The translations under genes were made by a program, and so were the position numbers. Under the pieces are notes generated by a model. The model searched no databases. It was not told the origin of the DNA and was given only the letters and a program-made list of their open reading frames with translations. DNA of 41,689 nucleotides from an uncultured Coriobacteriaceae bacterium (GTDB lineage: Bacteria > Actinomycetota > Coriobacteriia > Coriobacteriales > Atopobiaceae): contig CADBCS010000024.1 in NCBI GenBank assembly GCA_902793195.1, positions 1-41,689 of the forward strand. Reading direction: 5' to 3'. Shown here one piece after another: positions 1 through 7,964 of the stretch (the first letter of the stretch is position 1; each line of letters opens with the position of its first letter).

Positions 1-974
1 TCACGGTCGTCCTTGGCGTGCACCACATGTTCAACGCGCTTGAGGCCGGCCTCGTGGCTCAGGGTGCCGACAACTTCAACCCCATCATCTCTGCTGCCAA
101 CGTTGCACAGGGCGCCGCCTGCTTCGCAGTCTTCGTAAAGACCAAGAGCGCAAAGAAGAAGGGCCTCGCGCTTCCTTCCGGCATCTCCTCGCTCCTCGGC
201 ATCACCGAGCCCGCTATCTACGGTGTGAACCTGCCTGCTCTTAAGCCGTTCATCGCTGCTATCTGCGGTGCTGCTGCTGGTGGCGCAATCGCAGCCTTCA
301 CCGGTCTGTACTCCATCGCTTACGGCATCACCGGCCTCTTTGGCTACCTGATCACCGCTGACGCCGTCAAGTACACCATCGTCATCGCTGTTGCCTTCGC
401 CGTTTCCTTCGCCGTCACCACGGTTCTTTACCAGGACGACGAGAAGACCAAGGCTGCCATCGCTCGCGAAGAGGCCAAGGCCGCCGCTCCCGCAACCCCC
501 GCTGAGGTTGCAGCTGCTTACGAGGCTGGCACCGTTGTCGCTCCCATGACCGGCGAGTGCATCGACATGACCACCGTTCCTGATCCCGTGTTCGCTTCGC
601 TCGCAATGGGCAACGGCGTTGCCATCGAGCCCACCGAGGGCGGCATCTACGCTCCCGTGAGCGGCACCGTCACCATGGTTGCCGGCACCGGTCACGCCGT
701 GGGCCTTATGGCCGACGACGGCACCGAGATCCTGATCCACGCCGGCATCGACACCGTTGAGCTCAACGGCGAGCCGTTCGAGATCAAGGTCGCCGCCAAC
801 GACAAGGTCAAGGCCGGCCAGCTCCTCATCGACGCCGACCTCGACGCCATCAAGGCCGCAGGCAAGCCTGCCACCACGATGGTCATCGTCACCAACTCCG
901 ACGACTACTCCGCAGTCGAGCAGACCTACGGCGCCTGCAAGGCTGGCAAGAGGGTCATCACGCTCAAGAAGTAA
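1..974 (+). CDS. scrA: PTS sucrose-type permease, C-terminal part (EIIC end + EIIA), truncated by window edge
   Basis: The reading frame is open from base 3, so the start lies upstream of the window; a GTG at 18 is internal. The protein takes up a sugar, probably sucrose, across the membrane while phosphorylating it. Visible are the end of the EIIC channel (GVHHMFNALEAGL, SAANVAQGAACFAV, ITEPAIYGVNLP, then hydrophobic segments) and, after an Ala/Glu-rich linker, a complete EIIA domain of the glucose type starting near VVAPMTGE. The EIIA carries both conserved histidines, in TGHAVG and ILIHAGIDT; by family knowledge the second is the phosphorylated one. Sucrose specificity is inferred from the following fructokinase and sucrose-6-phosphate hydrolase genes. 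Trehalose or beta-glucoside permeases share this architecture, but the neighbours argue against them. The EIIB domain, if fused, would lie upstream. Confidence 0.9.
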   Translation, partial: TVVLGVHHMFNALEAGLVAQGADNFNPIISAANVAQGAACFAVFVKTKSAKKKGLALPSGISSLLGITEPAIYGVNLPALKPFIAAICGAAAGGAIAAFTGLYSIAYGITGLFGYLITADAVKYTIVIAVAFAVSFAVTTVLYQDDEKTKAAIAREEAKAAAPATPAEVAAAYEAGTVVAPMTGECIDMTTVPDPVFASLAMGNGVAIEPTEGGIYAPVSGTVTMVAGTGHAVGLMADDGTEILIHAGIDTVELNGEPFEIKVAANDKVKAGQLLIDADLDAIKAAGKPATTMVIVTNSDDYSAVEQTYGACKAGKRVITLKK

Positions 975-1004
975 CTTCTTGTTGCGTGCCTAGCTAGCAC
1001 CTAA

Positions 1005-1041
1005 CAAGGGGGACATACCTCACTGAGGTGTGTCCCCCTTG
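1005..1041 (+). repeat. Near-perfect palindrome in the scrA-scrK gap
   Basis: Bases 1005-1021 pair with 1025-1041 around a 3-base loop (ACT), giving a 17-bp stem with one G-U pair. The arm begins CAAGGGGGACATACCTC. No T-run follows on either strand, so it is not a canonical intrinsic terminator. It could attenuate or process the mRNA between the permease and enzyme genes, or be a dispersed palindromic element. Confidence 0.7.
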
Positions 1042-1140
1042 CTAAAGGGCTGAGTCACTTGGAGGGCACGGGCACCGCGCCTTCCAGCAGGTTCAGCAAC
1101 GGCACATAGTTTGGCAGGTTCAACGAAAGGAGCACGCACG

Positions 1141-2094
1141 ATGTTCTCTGTTACCGCATTGGGAGAGGTCCTTATCGACTTTACCGACTCTGGCAACTCC
1201 GCCAATGGTCAAAAGCTCTTTGAGCGCAATCCTGGTGGCGCCCCGGCAAACGTTCTTGTCGCCCTCAAGCGCCTTGGCCACGACGTTGCGTTTATCGGCA
1301 AGGTTGGCGACGACATGCACGGTGCGTTCCTGCGCGAGACCCTCGAGAGCAATGGCATCGACTGCACCGGCCTCATCTCCGACCCGGACTTCTTTACCAC
1401 CCTCGCCTTCGTGGCACTCGACGAGTCCGGCGATCGTTCGTTCTCGTTCGCCCGCAAGCCCGGTGCCGACACGCAGCTGCGTCCCGAGGATCTTCCGCGC
1501 GACGTGATTGCCAACAGCCGCGTGTTCCACGTGGGTTCGCTCTCCCTTACCGACGAGCCTGCCCGCAGCGCAACCATTGAGGCGCTCGAGCTTGCCAAGA
1601 AGTCTGGCTGCGTCATGTCCTACGACCCCAACTATCGTGACAGCCTGTGGACCGGCGCCGACGCCGCATCCAAGCAGATGCGCTCGCTCATTCCCTACAT
1701 GGACCTCATCAAGATCTCGGCCGAGGAGTGCCCGCTGCTCACCGACTTCGAGAAGCCCGAGGACGCCGCCAAGGACCTGCTCGACAAGGGCGCGAGCGTT
1801 GTGGTCGTCACCCTCGATGCCGATGGCGCATATGTCGCCGCAAAGGATGGCGCGGAGTTGGTAAAGAGCTTTAGGGTCGATGCGGTGGACACCACCGGTG
1901 CCGGCGACTCCTTCTGGGGCGGATTCCTCACCGCGTTCTGCGAGAGCGGCAAGGACGTCAAGGACCTCACCATTGCCGACGCCGCCAAGTTCGCGCTGTT
2001 TGGCAACGCCGTGGCAAGCCTGTGCGTACGCAAGCGTGGCGCCATTCCCGCCATGCCCGAACGCGATGCCGTTGAGGCCCTGCTTGGCGAGTAG
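1141..2094 (+). CDS. scrK: Fructokinase, PfkB/ribokinase family
   Basis: Phosphorylates the fructose released when sucrose-6-phosphate is hydrolysed, giving fructose-6-phosphate for glycolysis. The 317-residue protein has the family's N-terminal start (TALGEVLIDF), the substrate-binding NPGGAPANV motif near residues 30-38, and the C-terminal PfkB signature DTTGAGDSFWGGF (about 250-262), in which Asp256 is the expected catalytic base. The ATG at 1141 was chosen because AAAGGAG (1126-1132) lies 8 bases upstream and the protein then starts as the family does; an upstream TTG at 1111 is less likely. It lies between the PTS gene and the hydrolase gene on the same strand, a classic scr order. Another hexokinase substrate in the PfkB family cannot be excluded from sequence alone, but the operon supports fructose. 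Confidence 0.93.
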   Translation: MFSVTALGEVLIDFTDSGNSANGQKLFERNPGGAPANVLVALKRLGHDVAFIGKVGDDMHGAFLRETLESNGIDCTGLISDPDFFTTLAFVALDESGDRSFSFARKPGADTQLRPEDLPRDVIANSRVFHVGSLSLTDEPARSATIEALELAKKSGCVMSYDPNYRDSLWTGADAASKQMRSLIPYMDLIKISAEECPLLTDFEKPEDAAKDLLDKGASVVVVTLDADGAYVAAKDGAELVKSFRVDAVDTTGAGDSFWGGFLTAFCESGKDVKDLTIADAAKFALFGNAVASLCVRKRGAIPAMPERDAVEALLGE

Positions 2095-2107
2095 TCCTCA
2101 CCTCACG

Positions 2108-2156
2108 GAGTCGCCAGAGATGCTGGGGGTAGGTTTCCCCACCTCTCTGGCGACTC
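2108..2156 (+). repeat. Hairpin between scrK and scrB
   Basis: A perfect 13-bp stem (GAGTCGCCAGAGA at 2108-2120 with its complement at 2144-2156) encloses a smaller GGGG/CCCC pairing. There is no T-run after it. Its place between two genes of one operon suggests mRNA stabilisation or differential expression rather than full termination. Confidence 0.65.
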
Positions 2157-2192
2157 ATACGTACCATAGGCACGAAGCGAGAGGAGACTTGC

Positions 2193-3722
2193 ATGGAGAT
2201 GCACGTAAACTTGGACTATCGGCAGCATAACTGGCGCCTGGGCTTCCATCTGCAGACGGCCGTGGGCTGGCTCAGCGACCCCAACGGTCTTTGCCAGTTC
2301 AACGGCGAATACCACATCTTTCACCAGTATGCACCCCGCTGGCCTTGGGCCGGTCATGGCTGGGGCCACTGGACGACGCGCGACTTCATAAAGTGGGAGT
2401 TCCACCGGGGTGCCATCATCCCCGAGATGGAGCTCGACTACAACGGTTCCTACTCGGGATCGGCAGTCGTGCGCGACGGCGAGATGTGGTGCTACTACAC
2501 CGGCAACGTGTTGGAGCCAGGCGACCACGACTACGACTACTCTGGGCGCCAGGCCAACGAGACCTTGGTGGTGAGCAAGGATGGTCGGACGTTCTCGGAG
2601 CGCAAGCTCGTATTGGGCAACGACGGCTACCCCGACTACTGTTCCTGCCACGTGCGCGATCCCAAGGTCTGGTGGCAGAAGGACCGTTGGAACATGCTGC
2701 TCGGCGCACGCACGATGGATGACGACCCCGCCATGCTGCTCTACACGAGCGATGACGGCGTACACGACTGGAAGATGGCAGGGAGCTGCACCACCATATC
2801 GGGAAAGCCCTTTGGCTACATGTGGGAATGCCCCAACATCGTTACGCTCGAAGGCAAGGAGTTCTTCTTCGTGTGCCCACAGGGCGTTCCAAGCCAAATG
2901 ACCAAGTTCCAGAACAACTTTAACTCTGGATACTTCCCCGTCGAGGGCAGTGTCATCGACCTTCTGGAGGGCGACAAGGAGCTCATGGACGCCAAGGCTC
3001 CCCATGGCTGCATCGACGAGAACACCTTCGTCGAGCTCGACTACGGCTTTGACTTCTATGCCCCGCAGGTCTTTACCGACGAGAAGGGACGGCAGCTCCT
3101 CATTGGTTGGATGGGTCTGCCCGACATCGAGCTTCAGTATCAGGTTCCCACCTACGAGTGGCTCCACACGCTTACGTGGGCTCGCGAGCTCTCGCTCAAC
3201 GAGGCGGGAAACATCTGCCAATGGCCTGTCGAGGAGTACGACGCGTTGCACGGCGATCGCATTGACTTTACCGCTGAGGGCGCGAAGGACAGCAACGGCA
3301 AGCTCGGTTCCTCCAACTACGACGCGTTCGACATCGAGGGAGCCATCGGCGCGAAGTTTGCAAACGGTACCTGTGACCTACGCGTAAAGGGCATTGAGGG
3401 CGAGGGCCGAATTCTTCTGAACGCCGACCTCGAGCTTGCGGTCATCAACAACATGGTCGAGCTTTCGTTCAAGGGCATCGCAGGCGGCTACCGCACCGTC
3501 CGTCGCCTGCCGCTCGCCGACCTCAGCGCCGGCAAGCTCTATGACCTGCGCATGGTAATCGACACCTCGGCCATAGAGATCTACGTCAATGGTGGTGAGC
3601 ACACCATGTCCACGCGGTGGTGGCCGCAAGAGATCACCAACCTCTGCGTAACCTCCACCTTTGCCGCAGACGAGACCTACGCATACGAGATGGGCCGCTT
3701 CGACTTTGGAGACATCTGCTAG
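2193..3722 (+). CDS. scrB: Sucrose-6-phosphate hydrolase (GH32 beta-fructosidase)
   Basis: Cleaves the sucrose-6-phosphate delivered by the PTS into glucose-6-phosphate and fructose in the cytoplasm. The 509-residue length, absence of a signal peptide and the three GH32 catalytic motifs fit: WLSDPNG (nucleophile Asp29), RDPKVW (transition-state Asp156) and WECPNI (acid/base Glu212). The five-bladed propeller occupies the first two thirds and a C-terminal beta-sandwich the rest, ending near SAIEIYVNGGEHTMS. The start at 2193 has GAGGAG at 2181-2186; a second ATG six bases downstream is also possible. It is the last gene of the sucrose operon and is followed by a strong terminator. Confidence 0.95.
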   Translation: MEMHVNLDYRQHNWRLGFHLQTAVGWLSDPNGLCQFNGEYHIFHQYAPRWPWAGHGWGHWTTRDFIKWEFHRGAIIPEMELDYNGSYSGSAVVRDGEMWCYYTGNVLEPGDHDYDYSGRQANETLVVSKDGRTFSERKLVLGNDGYPDYCSCHVRDPKVWWQKDRWNMLLGARTMDDDPAMLLYTSDDGVHDWKMAGSCTTISGKPFGYMWECPNIVTLEGKEFFFVCPQGVPSQMTKFQNNFNSGYFPVEGSVIDLLEGDKELMDAKAPHGCIDENTFVELDYGFDFYAPQVFTDEKGRQLLIGWMGLPDIELQYQVPTYEWLHTLTWARELSLNEAGNICQWPVEEYDALHGDRIDFTAEGAKDSNGKLGSSNYDAFDIEGAIGAKFANGTCDLRVKGIEGEGRILLNADLELAVINNMVELSFKGIAGGYRTVRRLPLADLSAGKLYDLRMVIDTSAIEIYVNGGEHTMSTRWWPQEITNLCVTSTFAADETYAYEMGRFDFGDIC

Positions 3723-3751
3723 TCTTCCTCATTAGGTACGCTCCCAAAACC

Positions 3752-3783
3752 AGCCCTTCGGGGACTGTCCCCGAAGGGCTTTT
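3752..3783 (+). terminator. Intrinsic terminator of the sucrose operon
   Basis: A perfect 13-bp GC-rich stem (AGCCCTTCGGGGA at 3752-3764 with its complement at 3768-3780), loop CTG, then TTTT at 3780-3783. It lies 30 bases after the scrB stop. Confidence 0.9.
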
Positions 3784-3806
3784 CCCTCAAGAAACAGAGG
3801 TGTGGC

Positions 3807-4400
3807 ATGCTCAACGTCGTTTTGGTCGAACCCCAGATTCCAGCCAACACCGGCAACATCGGACGCACGTGCGTGCTTGCGGGCGCACGACTGCATTTGG
3901 TCGGCCCTTTGGGATTCGAGCTTACGAGCAAGGCGTTACAGCGCGCGGGACTTGCCTATTGGGACAGCCTCGACGTGTCCACCTATGCCTCCTGGGACGA
4001 GTTCGTAGGCAATAACCTCACGCACGGATGGGATGGCGTCCACCTGCTCACCAAGGCGGGAGCCCACACGTATGCACAGGCCAGCTATGGGCCAAGCGAC
4101 TGGCTGGTCTTTGGCAAGGAGAGCTCGGGGCTCGACTTGGCGCTTCTTCGTGAGCATCCAGACCTGTGCGAAAGAATCCCCATGCGCACGGACGCCTCAC
4201 TCAAGAATGCCGATGCGTGGCACCAAAGCCACAGCACCCTGCATCCCGAGCTGCGCCGCGACATCTGCGGCAACTACGTCGACGAGCGCGAGGGAGTCAT
4301 CTCGTCTCTCAACCTGTCCAACGCCGTCGCCATCGTGTTGTTTGAGGCCTTGCGCCAGCTGGGATTCCCCCATACCGAGGTGGGTGACCCCCAACGCTAA
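3807..4400 (+). CDS. trmL: tRNA (cytidine/uridine-34-2'-O)-methyltransferase, SpoU class
   Basis: Methylates the ribose of the wobble base of certain leucine tRNAs using S-adenosylmethionine. The 197-residue protein begins with the TrmL signature EPQIPANTGNIGRTC, with Asn14 and Arg20, continues with AGLAYWD, and has SpoU motif 2 (FGKESSGL, about 102-109) and motif 3 (SLNLSNAVAIVLFEALRQ, about 167-184). TrmL proteins are usually about 155-170 residues. The extra length is an insert of about 35 residues between IPM (124-126) and SLNLSN (167-172), where the two are normally only a few residues apart. GAGG lies just upstream of the ATG. The gene follows the sucrose terminator, so it has its own transcription. 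It converges with the gene ending at 4416 with no clear terminator between. Confidence 0.88.
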   Translation: MLNVVLVEPQIPANTGNIGRTCVLAGARLHLVGPLGFELTSKALQRAGLAYWDSLDVSTYASWDEFVGNNLTHGWDGVHLLTKAGAHTYAQASYGPSDWLVFGKESSGLDLALLREHPDLCERIPMRTDASLKNADAWHQSHSTLHPELRRDICGNYVDEREGVISSLNLSNAVAIVLFEALRQLGFPHTEVGDPQR

Positions 4401-4415
4401 TGCACTACGAGGAGC

Positions 4416-5645
4416 CTATGCGTCCGCAACCTCGGTCTCCTCTGCGGTTGTGGACGCCCCTTGTGCCATCCCGGACTCCGCCTCCAGCGAATTCGCCACC
4501 GCCTCCTGCTTGGATTGGGCTTCCTTCTCCAGCTCCCGCCTTCTGTGCGACGCAGCGCCCATGAGCACCAATTGTCGGATGGTGGATCCAACGGGAATGG
4601 CCACGAGCATTCCCACAAAGCCTGCCACACCACCGCCTATGGTCACCGCAACCGTAACCCAAATGGGGGGAAGCACCGTACGCCGATCTCCCACATGCGG
4701 AAGAATGAAGGTCGCCTCGAACACCTGAGCCACGGCAACGCACACCACAAAGAGCAGGGCAGCCCACATGTTGAAGATGGCTGTCATAAAAGCGCCAAAG
4801 ACGAGGCCGACGGGGTATCCCACAATGGGAACGAGTGCGGCGAGGCCCATGAGCACGCCAACACCAATGGCATACGGAAAACCCGTGGGCAGGAGCACCA
4901 CCGCGCCCACGGTACCAAGGATGGTCGCCTCGACGAACTGGCGCACCAGGAAGCTGTGGAACGACCTATTGGCAACGTCGAGCACACGCCATATCCGACT
5001 CGCACGCTTGCGCCCAATGTAGGCCTCCACGATCTCGCGTATCTGATGCCCCGCGTTGGTCGTGTCAGTGAGGAGGATGAAGGAAAAGAGCATGCCAAAG
5101 AAGGCGGTCATCACAATGCTCACGACCGTAAACACGTGCGTGGTCACCGCAACGAAGGTGCCGCCAAACACGCTGTTTACCAACCCGTTGATGTCGAGGT
5201 TCTTGAGGCTCTGAAAGATTTCTCCGTTGATGAACTCGTGCACGCTCTCGCGGACGGGCTTCAACAACGGCATCTGAATCATGTCCTCGATGAACTGCTG
5301 ACCGTTCTTTTGTACCATCCTCACCGTGTCTATGAGCGCGGGGATGAGCAGGGACGACGTGAGGGCCAGTACGGACACGAGGATCACTATCGTAACGATT
5401 AGGGCAAGCGGGCGTCGTATCGCCTTTAGAAACGCCGCACTGGTGTTAGGAAACAGGTGTCGCTCCAAGAACTTCGTGGGAATTGAGACGACGTAGGCAA
5501 TGGCCGCACCCACGACGAGGGGAATGATCGCCGTGAGCACGATGCCGATAAAGCTGATGACCGCATCCCAACTTTGCAGCAGCAGAATGAAGATTACAAC
5601 GGCACAGGCGAACGCCAGCAGCTCGTGAAGAGTAAAACGACGCAT
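4416..5645 (-). CDS. AI-2E family transporter-like membrane protein (PF01594)
   Basis: A 409-residue membrane protein of the AI-2E/PerM/YdiK family. Members have been proposed to export autoinducer-2 or to act as sodium/proton antiporters, so the substrate here is open. Two hydrophobic segments near the N-terminus (LLAFACAVVIFILLL and IGIVLTAIIPLVVGAAIAYVVS), one more soon after, an amphipathic central domain, and a hydrophobic C-terminal half with LPTGFPYAIGVGVLMGLAALVPIVGYPVG and the conserved P/G-rich end (GGGVAGFVGMLVAIPVGS) match the family. The ATG at 5645 follows AGAAAGG; the longer frame to 5801 overlaps the upstream gene and looks unlike the family. It lies 61 bases after the HAD gene ending at 5707, probably in the same transcript. 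The C-terminal 60 residues are charged and cytoplasmic. Confidence 0.85.
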   Translation of the reverse strand: MRRFTLHELLAFACAVVIFILLLQSWDAVISFIGIVLTAIIPLVVGAAIAYVVSIPTKFLERHLFPNTSAAFLKAIRRPLALIVTIVILVSVLALTSSLLIPALIDTVRMVQKNGQQFIEDMIQMPLLKPVRESVHEFINGEIFQSLKNLDINGLVNSVFGGTFVAVTTHVFTVVSIVMTAFFGMLFSFILLTDTTNAGHQIREIVEAYIGRKRASRIWRVLDVANRSFHSFLVRQFVEATILGTVGAVVLLPTGFPYAIGVGVLMGLAALVPIVGYPVGLVFGAFMTAIFNMWAALLFVVCVAVAQVFEATFILPHVGDRRTVLPPIWVTVAVTIGGGVAGFVGMLVAIPVGSTIRQLVLMGAASHRRRELEKEAQSKQEAVANSLEAESGMAQGASTTAEETEVADA

Positions 5646-5706
5646 ACAAAACCTTTCTCGGTATATCGGCCCATTATAGCCCTCTTCGCAGCGTATGGGT
5701 GCAGGT

Positions 5707-6561
5707 CTAGTCGCGCATGAAGGCTGGCATCGATCCCGACCGAGCTGCCTCGGCAATCTGGAAGAGGGCGTCGGCCACCGCATCCTCGGCGCTTGGGCCA
5801 ATATGCCACCGAGCAGCCCGGGCCACCTCGGGACTCGCGTTCGCCACGGCCACCGAATTCGGAACGGCTCGTATCATGGAAAGGTCGTTCTCGGAGTCGC
5901 CAAACACGGCTACCTCGTCGAGGGAGAGTCCTAACTCACGTGCCAGATAGCGCACTGCGGTGCCCTTGCTCCATCCAGCGGGAGAGATGTCGATGATGGG
6001 CGCGGTTGGACTGGGGAACACGAAGTCCATTGTTGGGAATTGCACGCGCAGCATGTCTCGAACCTCGGTCAGATGCTCTCTGTCTCCCACGCACCACACG
6101 TTTGCCTTGATGTACGTGGGCTCGTCGAGCGTCGTGGCAAAACGGTGAAAGTTTGGAAAGAGCTTGAGGCACTCCTGCGCATGTGCCGCATCGGGCGAGA
6201 CGAGGCAGCCACCGCTACCGTCGCTGGGCCTCGTGAGGTCGTAGACTGCCAGACAGGCGCCAGAAACATGCGAGACCGTCACCATGAGGCGACGCAGATC
6301 GTCGCCATCAAGAGGTTCCGCATGACGCAACTCGCCATCCACGTAGATCATCTGGCCGTTGACGGGCGCCGCCGTTGCGTAGCATGCCACATCCTCATTG
6401 AACATCCAGCCAAGGTCGCTGGGAATCCTGCCGGAGACAGGCCCAAAGCGAAGGCCCGCATCGAGCATCGCATGGATTCCCGCCAATGCGCGATCGGTCG
6501 CGCTGGGCAATCCGTTGCATATGAGCGTATCATCCAGGTCGGTGAGCACGAGCTTAATCAT
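5707..6561 (-). CDS. HAD-IIB (Cof-type) phosphatase, second of a tandem pair
   Basis: A 284-residue cytoplasmic phosphatase of the haloacid-dehalogenase superfamily, Cof/YidA-like; such enzymes dephosphorylate sugar phosphates or nucleotides and the substrate cannot be read from sequence. Motif I is DLDDTL (Asp8 nucleophile, Asp10 acid/base), motif II is in VSGRIP, a lysine lies in the WSKGTAVRYL segment, and motif IV is FGDSENDLSM. The C2-type cap lies between about residues 80 and 190. The ATG overlaps the stop of the upstream paralogue by 4 bases (ATGA, 6558-6561), which implies translational coupling. The protein shares with that paralogue the LDAGLRFGP segment and the unusual end RWHIGPSAEDAVADAL, so the two arose by duplication. 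Confidence 0.88.
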   Translation of the reverse strand: MIKLVLTDLDDTLICNGLPSATDRALAGIHAMLDAGLRFGPVSGRIPSDLGWMFNEDVACYATAAPVNGQMIYVDGELRHAEPLDGDDLRRLMVTVSHVSGACLAVYDLTRPSDGSGGCLVSPDAAHAQECLKLFPNFHRFATTLDEPTYIKANVWCVGDREHLTEVRDMLRVQFPTMDFVFPSPTAPIIDISPAGWSKGTAVRYLARELGLSLDEVAVFGDSENDLSMIRAVPNSVAVANASPEVARAARWHIGPSAEDAVADALFQIAEAARSGSMPAFMRD

Positions 6562-7403
6562 GATGCCGTCTCCATGAACGAAGGCATCCTCCCCTTGCGG
6601 GAGGAGCGAACGATGTCCAGCAGCGCGTCGGCGACCGCGTCGTCTGCGCTCGGCCCGATATGCCACCGCGCCGCCTCCGCTGCCGCAGGCGTGGCGTTTT
6701 GCATGGCCACGGAATTGGGGACGTAGCGTAGCACGTCCAAGTCGTTCTCGGCATCGCCGAACACCACGACCTCGTCGAGACCGATGCCAAGCTCTCGCAC
6801 CAGCACCTCGACACCACGGGCCTTGCTCCACCCCTTGGACGCGACGTCGATGTAGTTGACATGCGGGTTGGGATAGACGAAGTCGAGCTCGGGTACCAAG
6901 TGCATGAGTTGGCGACGAACCTCGTGCAGGCGCTGCTTGTCGCCCACCACGCGGATGTTCGCCTTGTAGATGGGGCGGTCTTCGGGAATGCGCACCAGCA
7001 CCTTGCCGATACGACCGAACTCGCTGTAGTACTCCCCTATCTCCTGTGCCGAGATGCCGACCGAATACCGATTGCCAAAGTCGTTGATCATGAGCGCAGT
7101 GCCGGGAAAGTCGTACACCGTGTTCGCGACCTTTTGGAGTCCCTCGTGCGGGATGGGATGGTCGAACACCAATTCGCCGTCCACGTATACCAGCTGACCG
7201 TTGACCGTGACTCCCGTCTGGTACGCGCTCGAGTCCTCGGCAAAGAGCAGGTGGAGGTCCCAGGGAACGCGACCGGTGCAGGGACCAAAGCGAAGTCCCG
7301 CATCGAGCATCTGGTGGATGGCGTCAAGCGCATGACGCGTGGCGTGTGGAAGTCCCACGCGGATGAGAGAGTCATCCAGGTCGGAAAGCGCTAGTTTAAT
7401 CAT
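6558..7403 (-). CDS. HAD-IIB (Cof-type) phosphatase, first of a tandem pair
   Basis: A 281-residue HAD phosphatase paralogous to the next gene. Motif I is DLDDSL (serine in place of the commoner threonine), motif II lies in CTGRVP, WSKARGVEVLV carries the motif III region lysine, and motif IV is FGDAENDLDVL. The end, RWHIGPSADDAVADALLDI, is nearly identical to the partner. The ATG at 7403 was chosen because AAAGGG lies just upstream and it gives the family's short N-terminus (MIKLALSDLDDSL); the longer frame to 7463 is unlikely. A possible extended -10 lies at 7438-7446. It is divergent from rpiB, and the two HAD genes plus the AI-2E gene form a probable three-gene unit. The physiological substrate is unknown. 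Confidence 0.88.
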   Translation of the reverse strand: MIKLALSDLDDSLIRVGLPHATRHALDAIHQMLDAGLRFGPCTGRVPWDLHLLFAEDSSAYQTGVTVNGQLVYVDGELVFDHPIPHEGLQKVANTVYDFPGTALMINDFGNRYSVGISAQEIGEYYSEFGRIGKVLVRIPEDRPIYKANIRVVGDKQRLHEVRRQLMHLVPELDFVYPNPHVNYIDVASKGWSKARGVEVLVRELGIGLDEVVVFGDAENDLDVLRYVPNSVAMQNATPAAAEAARWHIGPSADDAVADALLDIVRSSRKGRMPSFMETAS

Positions 7404-7437
7404 GTCGGCCCTTTCGCGTCGTACGTCTTTTGATAAG

Positions 7438-7446
7438 AGTGTATCA
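7438..7446 (-). promoter_or_regulatory. Candidate extended -10 for the HAD/AI-2E operon
   Basis: On the minus strand the sequence reads TGATACACT, an extended -10 (TGn plus TACACT), about 35 bases before the ATG at 7403. No convincing -35 accompanies it, as is common for extended -10 promoters. Confidence 0.35.
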
Positions 7447-7483
7447 TGGGCACCGTTTAGCACCGATACCGAAGGGACAGTTC

Positions 7484-7942
7484 ATGAAGCTCGCAATCGG
7501 AAACGACCACACCGCGGTAGACCTCAAGCGCACCATCTGCGACCACCTGTCGGCCCGCGGAGTCGACGTGGTGGATGTGGGGACTAACAGCACGGAGAGC
7601 TTCGACTATCCCCTCAGCGGCTATCGCGTGGGCACCCTCGTCGCCTCCGGCGAGGTGGACGGAGGCGTGCTCATCTGCGGCACTGGCGTGGGCATCAGCC
7701 TTGCGGCCAACAAGGTTCCCGGCGTCCGCGCCTGCGTGTGTTCCGAGCCCTACACCGCCGCCCTCTCGAAACGACACAACAACTCGAACATCATCGCCTT
7801 TGGGGCACGCGTGGTGGGTGACGAGATGGCCAAGCTCATAGTGGACTCATGGCTCGACGCATCCTACGAGGGGGGAAGGCACCAGCGCCGCGTCGACCTC
7901 ATTACGAGCATCGAGCAGACGGGGTCATGCCCGGGAGCATAG
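7484..7942 (+). CDS. rpiB: Ribose-5-phosphate isomerase B (RpiB/LacAB family)
   Basis: Interconverts ribose-5-phosphate and ribulose-5-phosphate in the pentose phosphate pathway. The 152-residue protein has the family fold landmarks: GNDHTAVDLK near the N-terminus (Asp8-His9 in the substrate site), ICGTGVGISLAANK with the catalytic cysteine Cys65, and SKRHNNSNIIAFGARV with the conserved His98. Active-site Cys65 and the GTG loop favour RpiB over the galactose-6-phosphate isomerase subunits LacA/LacB, and no lac genes are nearby, though allose- or galactose-phosphate isomerase activity cannot be ruled out. The ATG at 7484 follows GAAGGGA; the upstream start at 7430 would add 18 residues foreign to the family. 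It is a single-gene unit, divergent from the HAD operon. Confidence 0.92.
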   Translation: MKLAIGNDHTAVDLKRTICDHLSARGVDVVDVGTNSTESFDYPLSGYRVGTLVASGEVDGGVLICGTGVGISLAANKVPGVRACVCSEPYTAALSKRHNNSNIIAFGARVVGDEMAKLIVDSWLDASYEGGRHQRRVDLITSIEQTGSCPGA

Positions 7943-7964
7943 GCTAAAGAGCAGGCGGTGCGCC

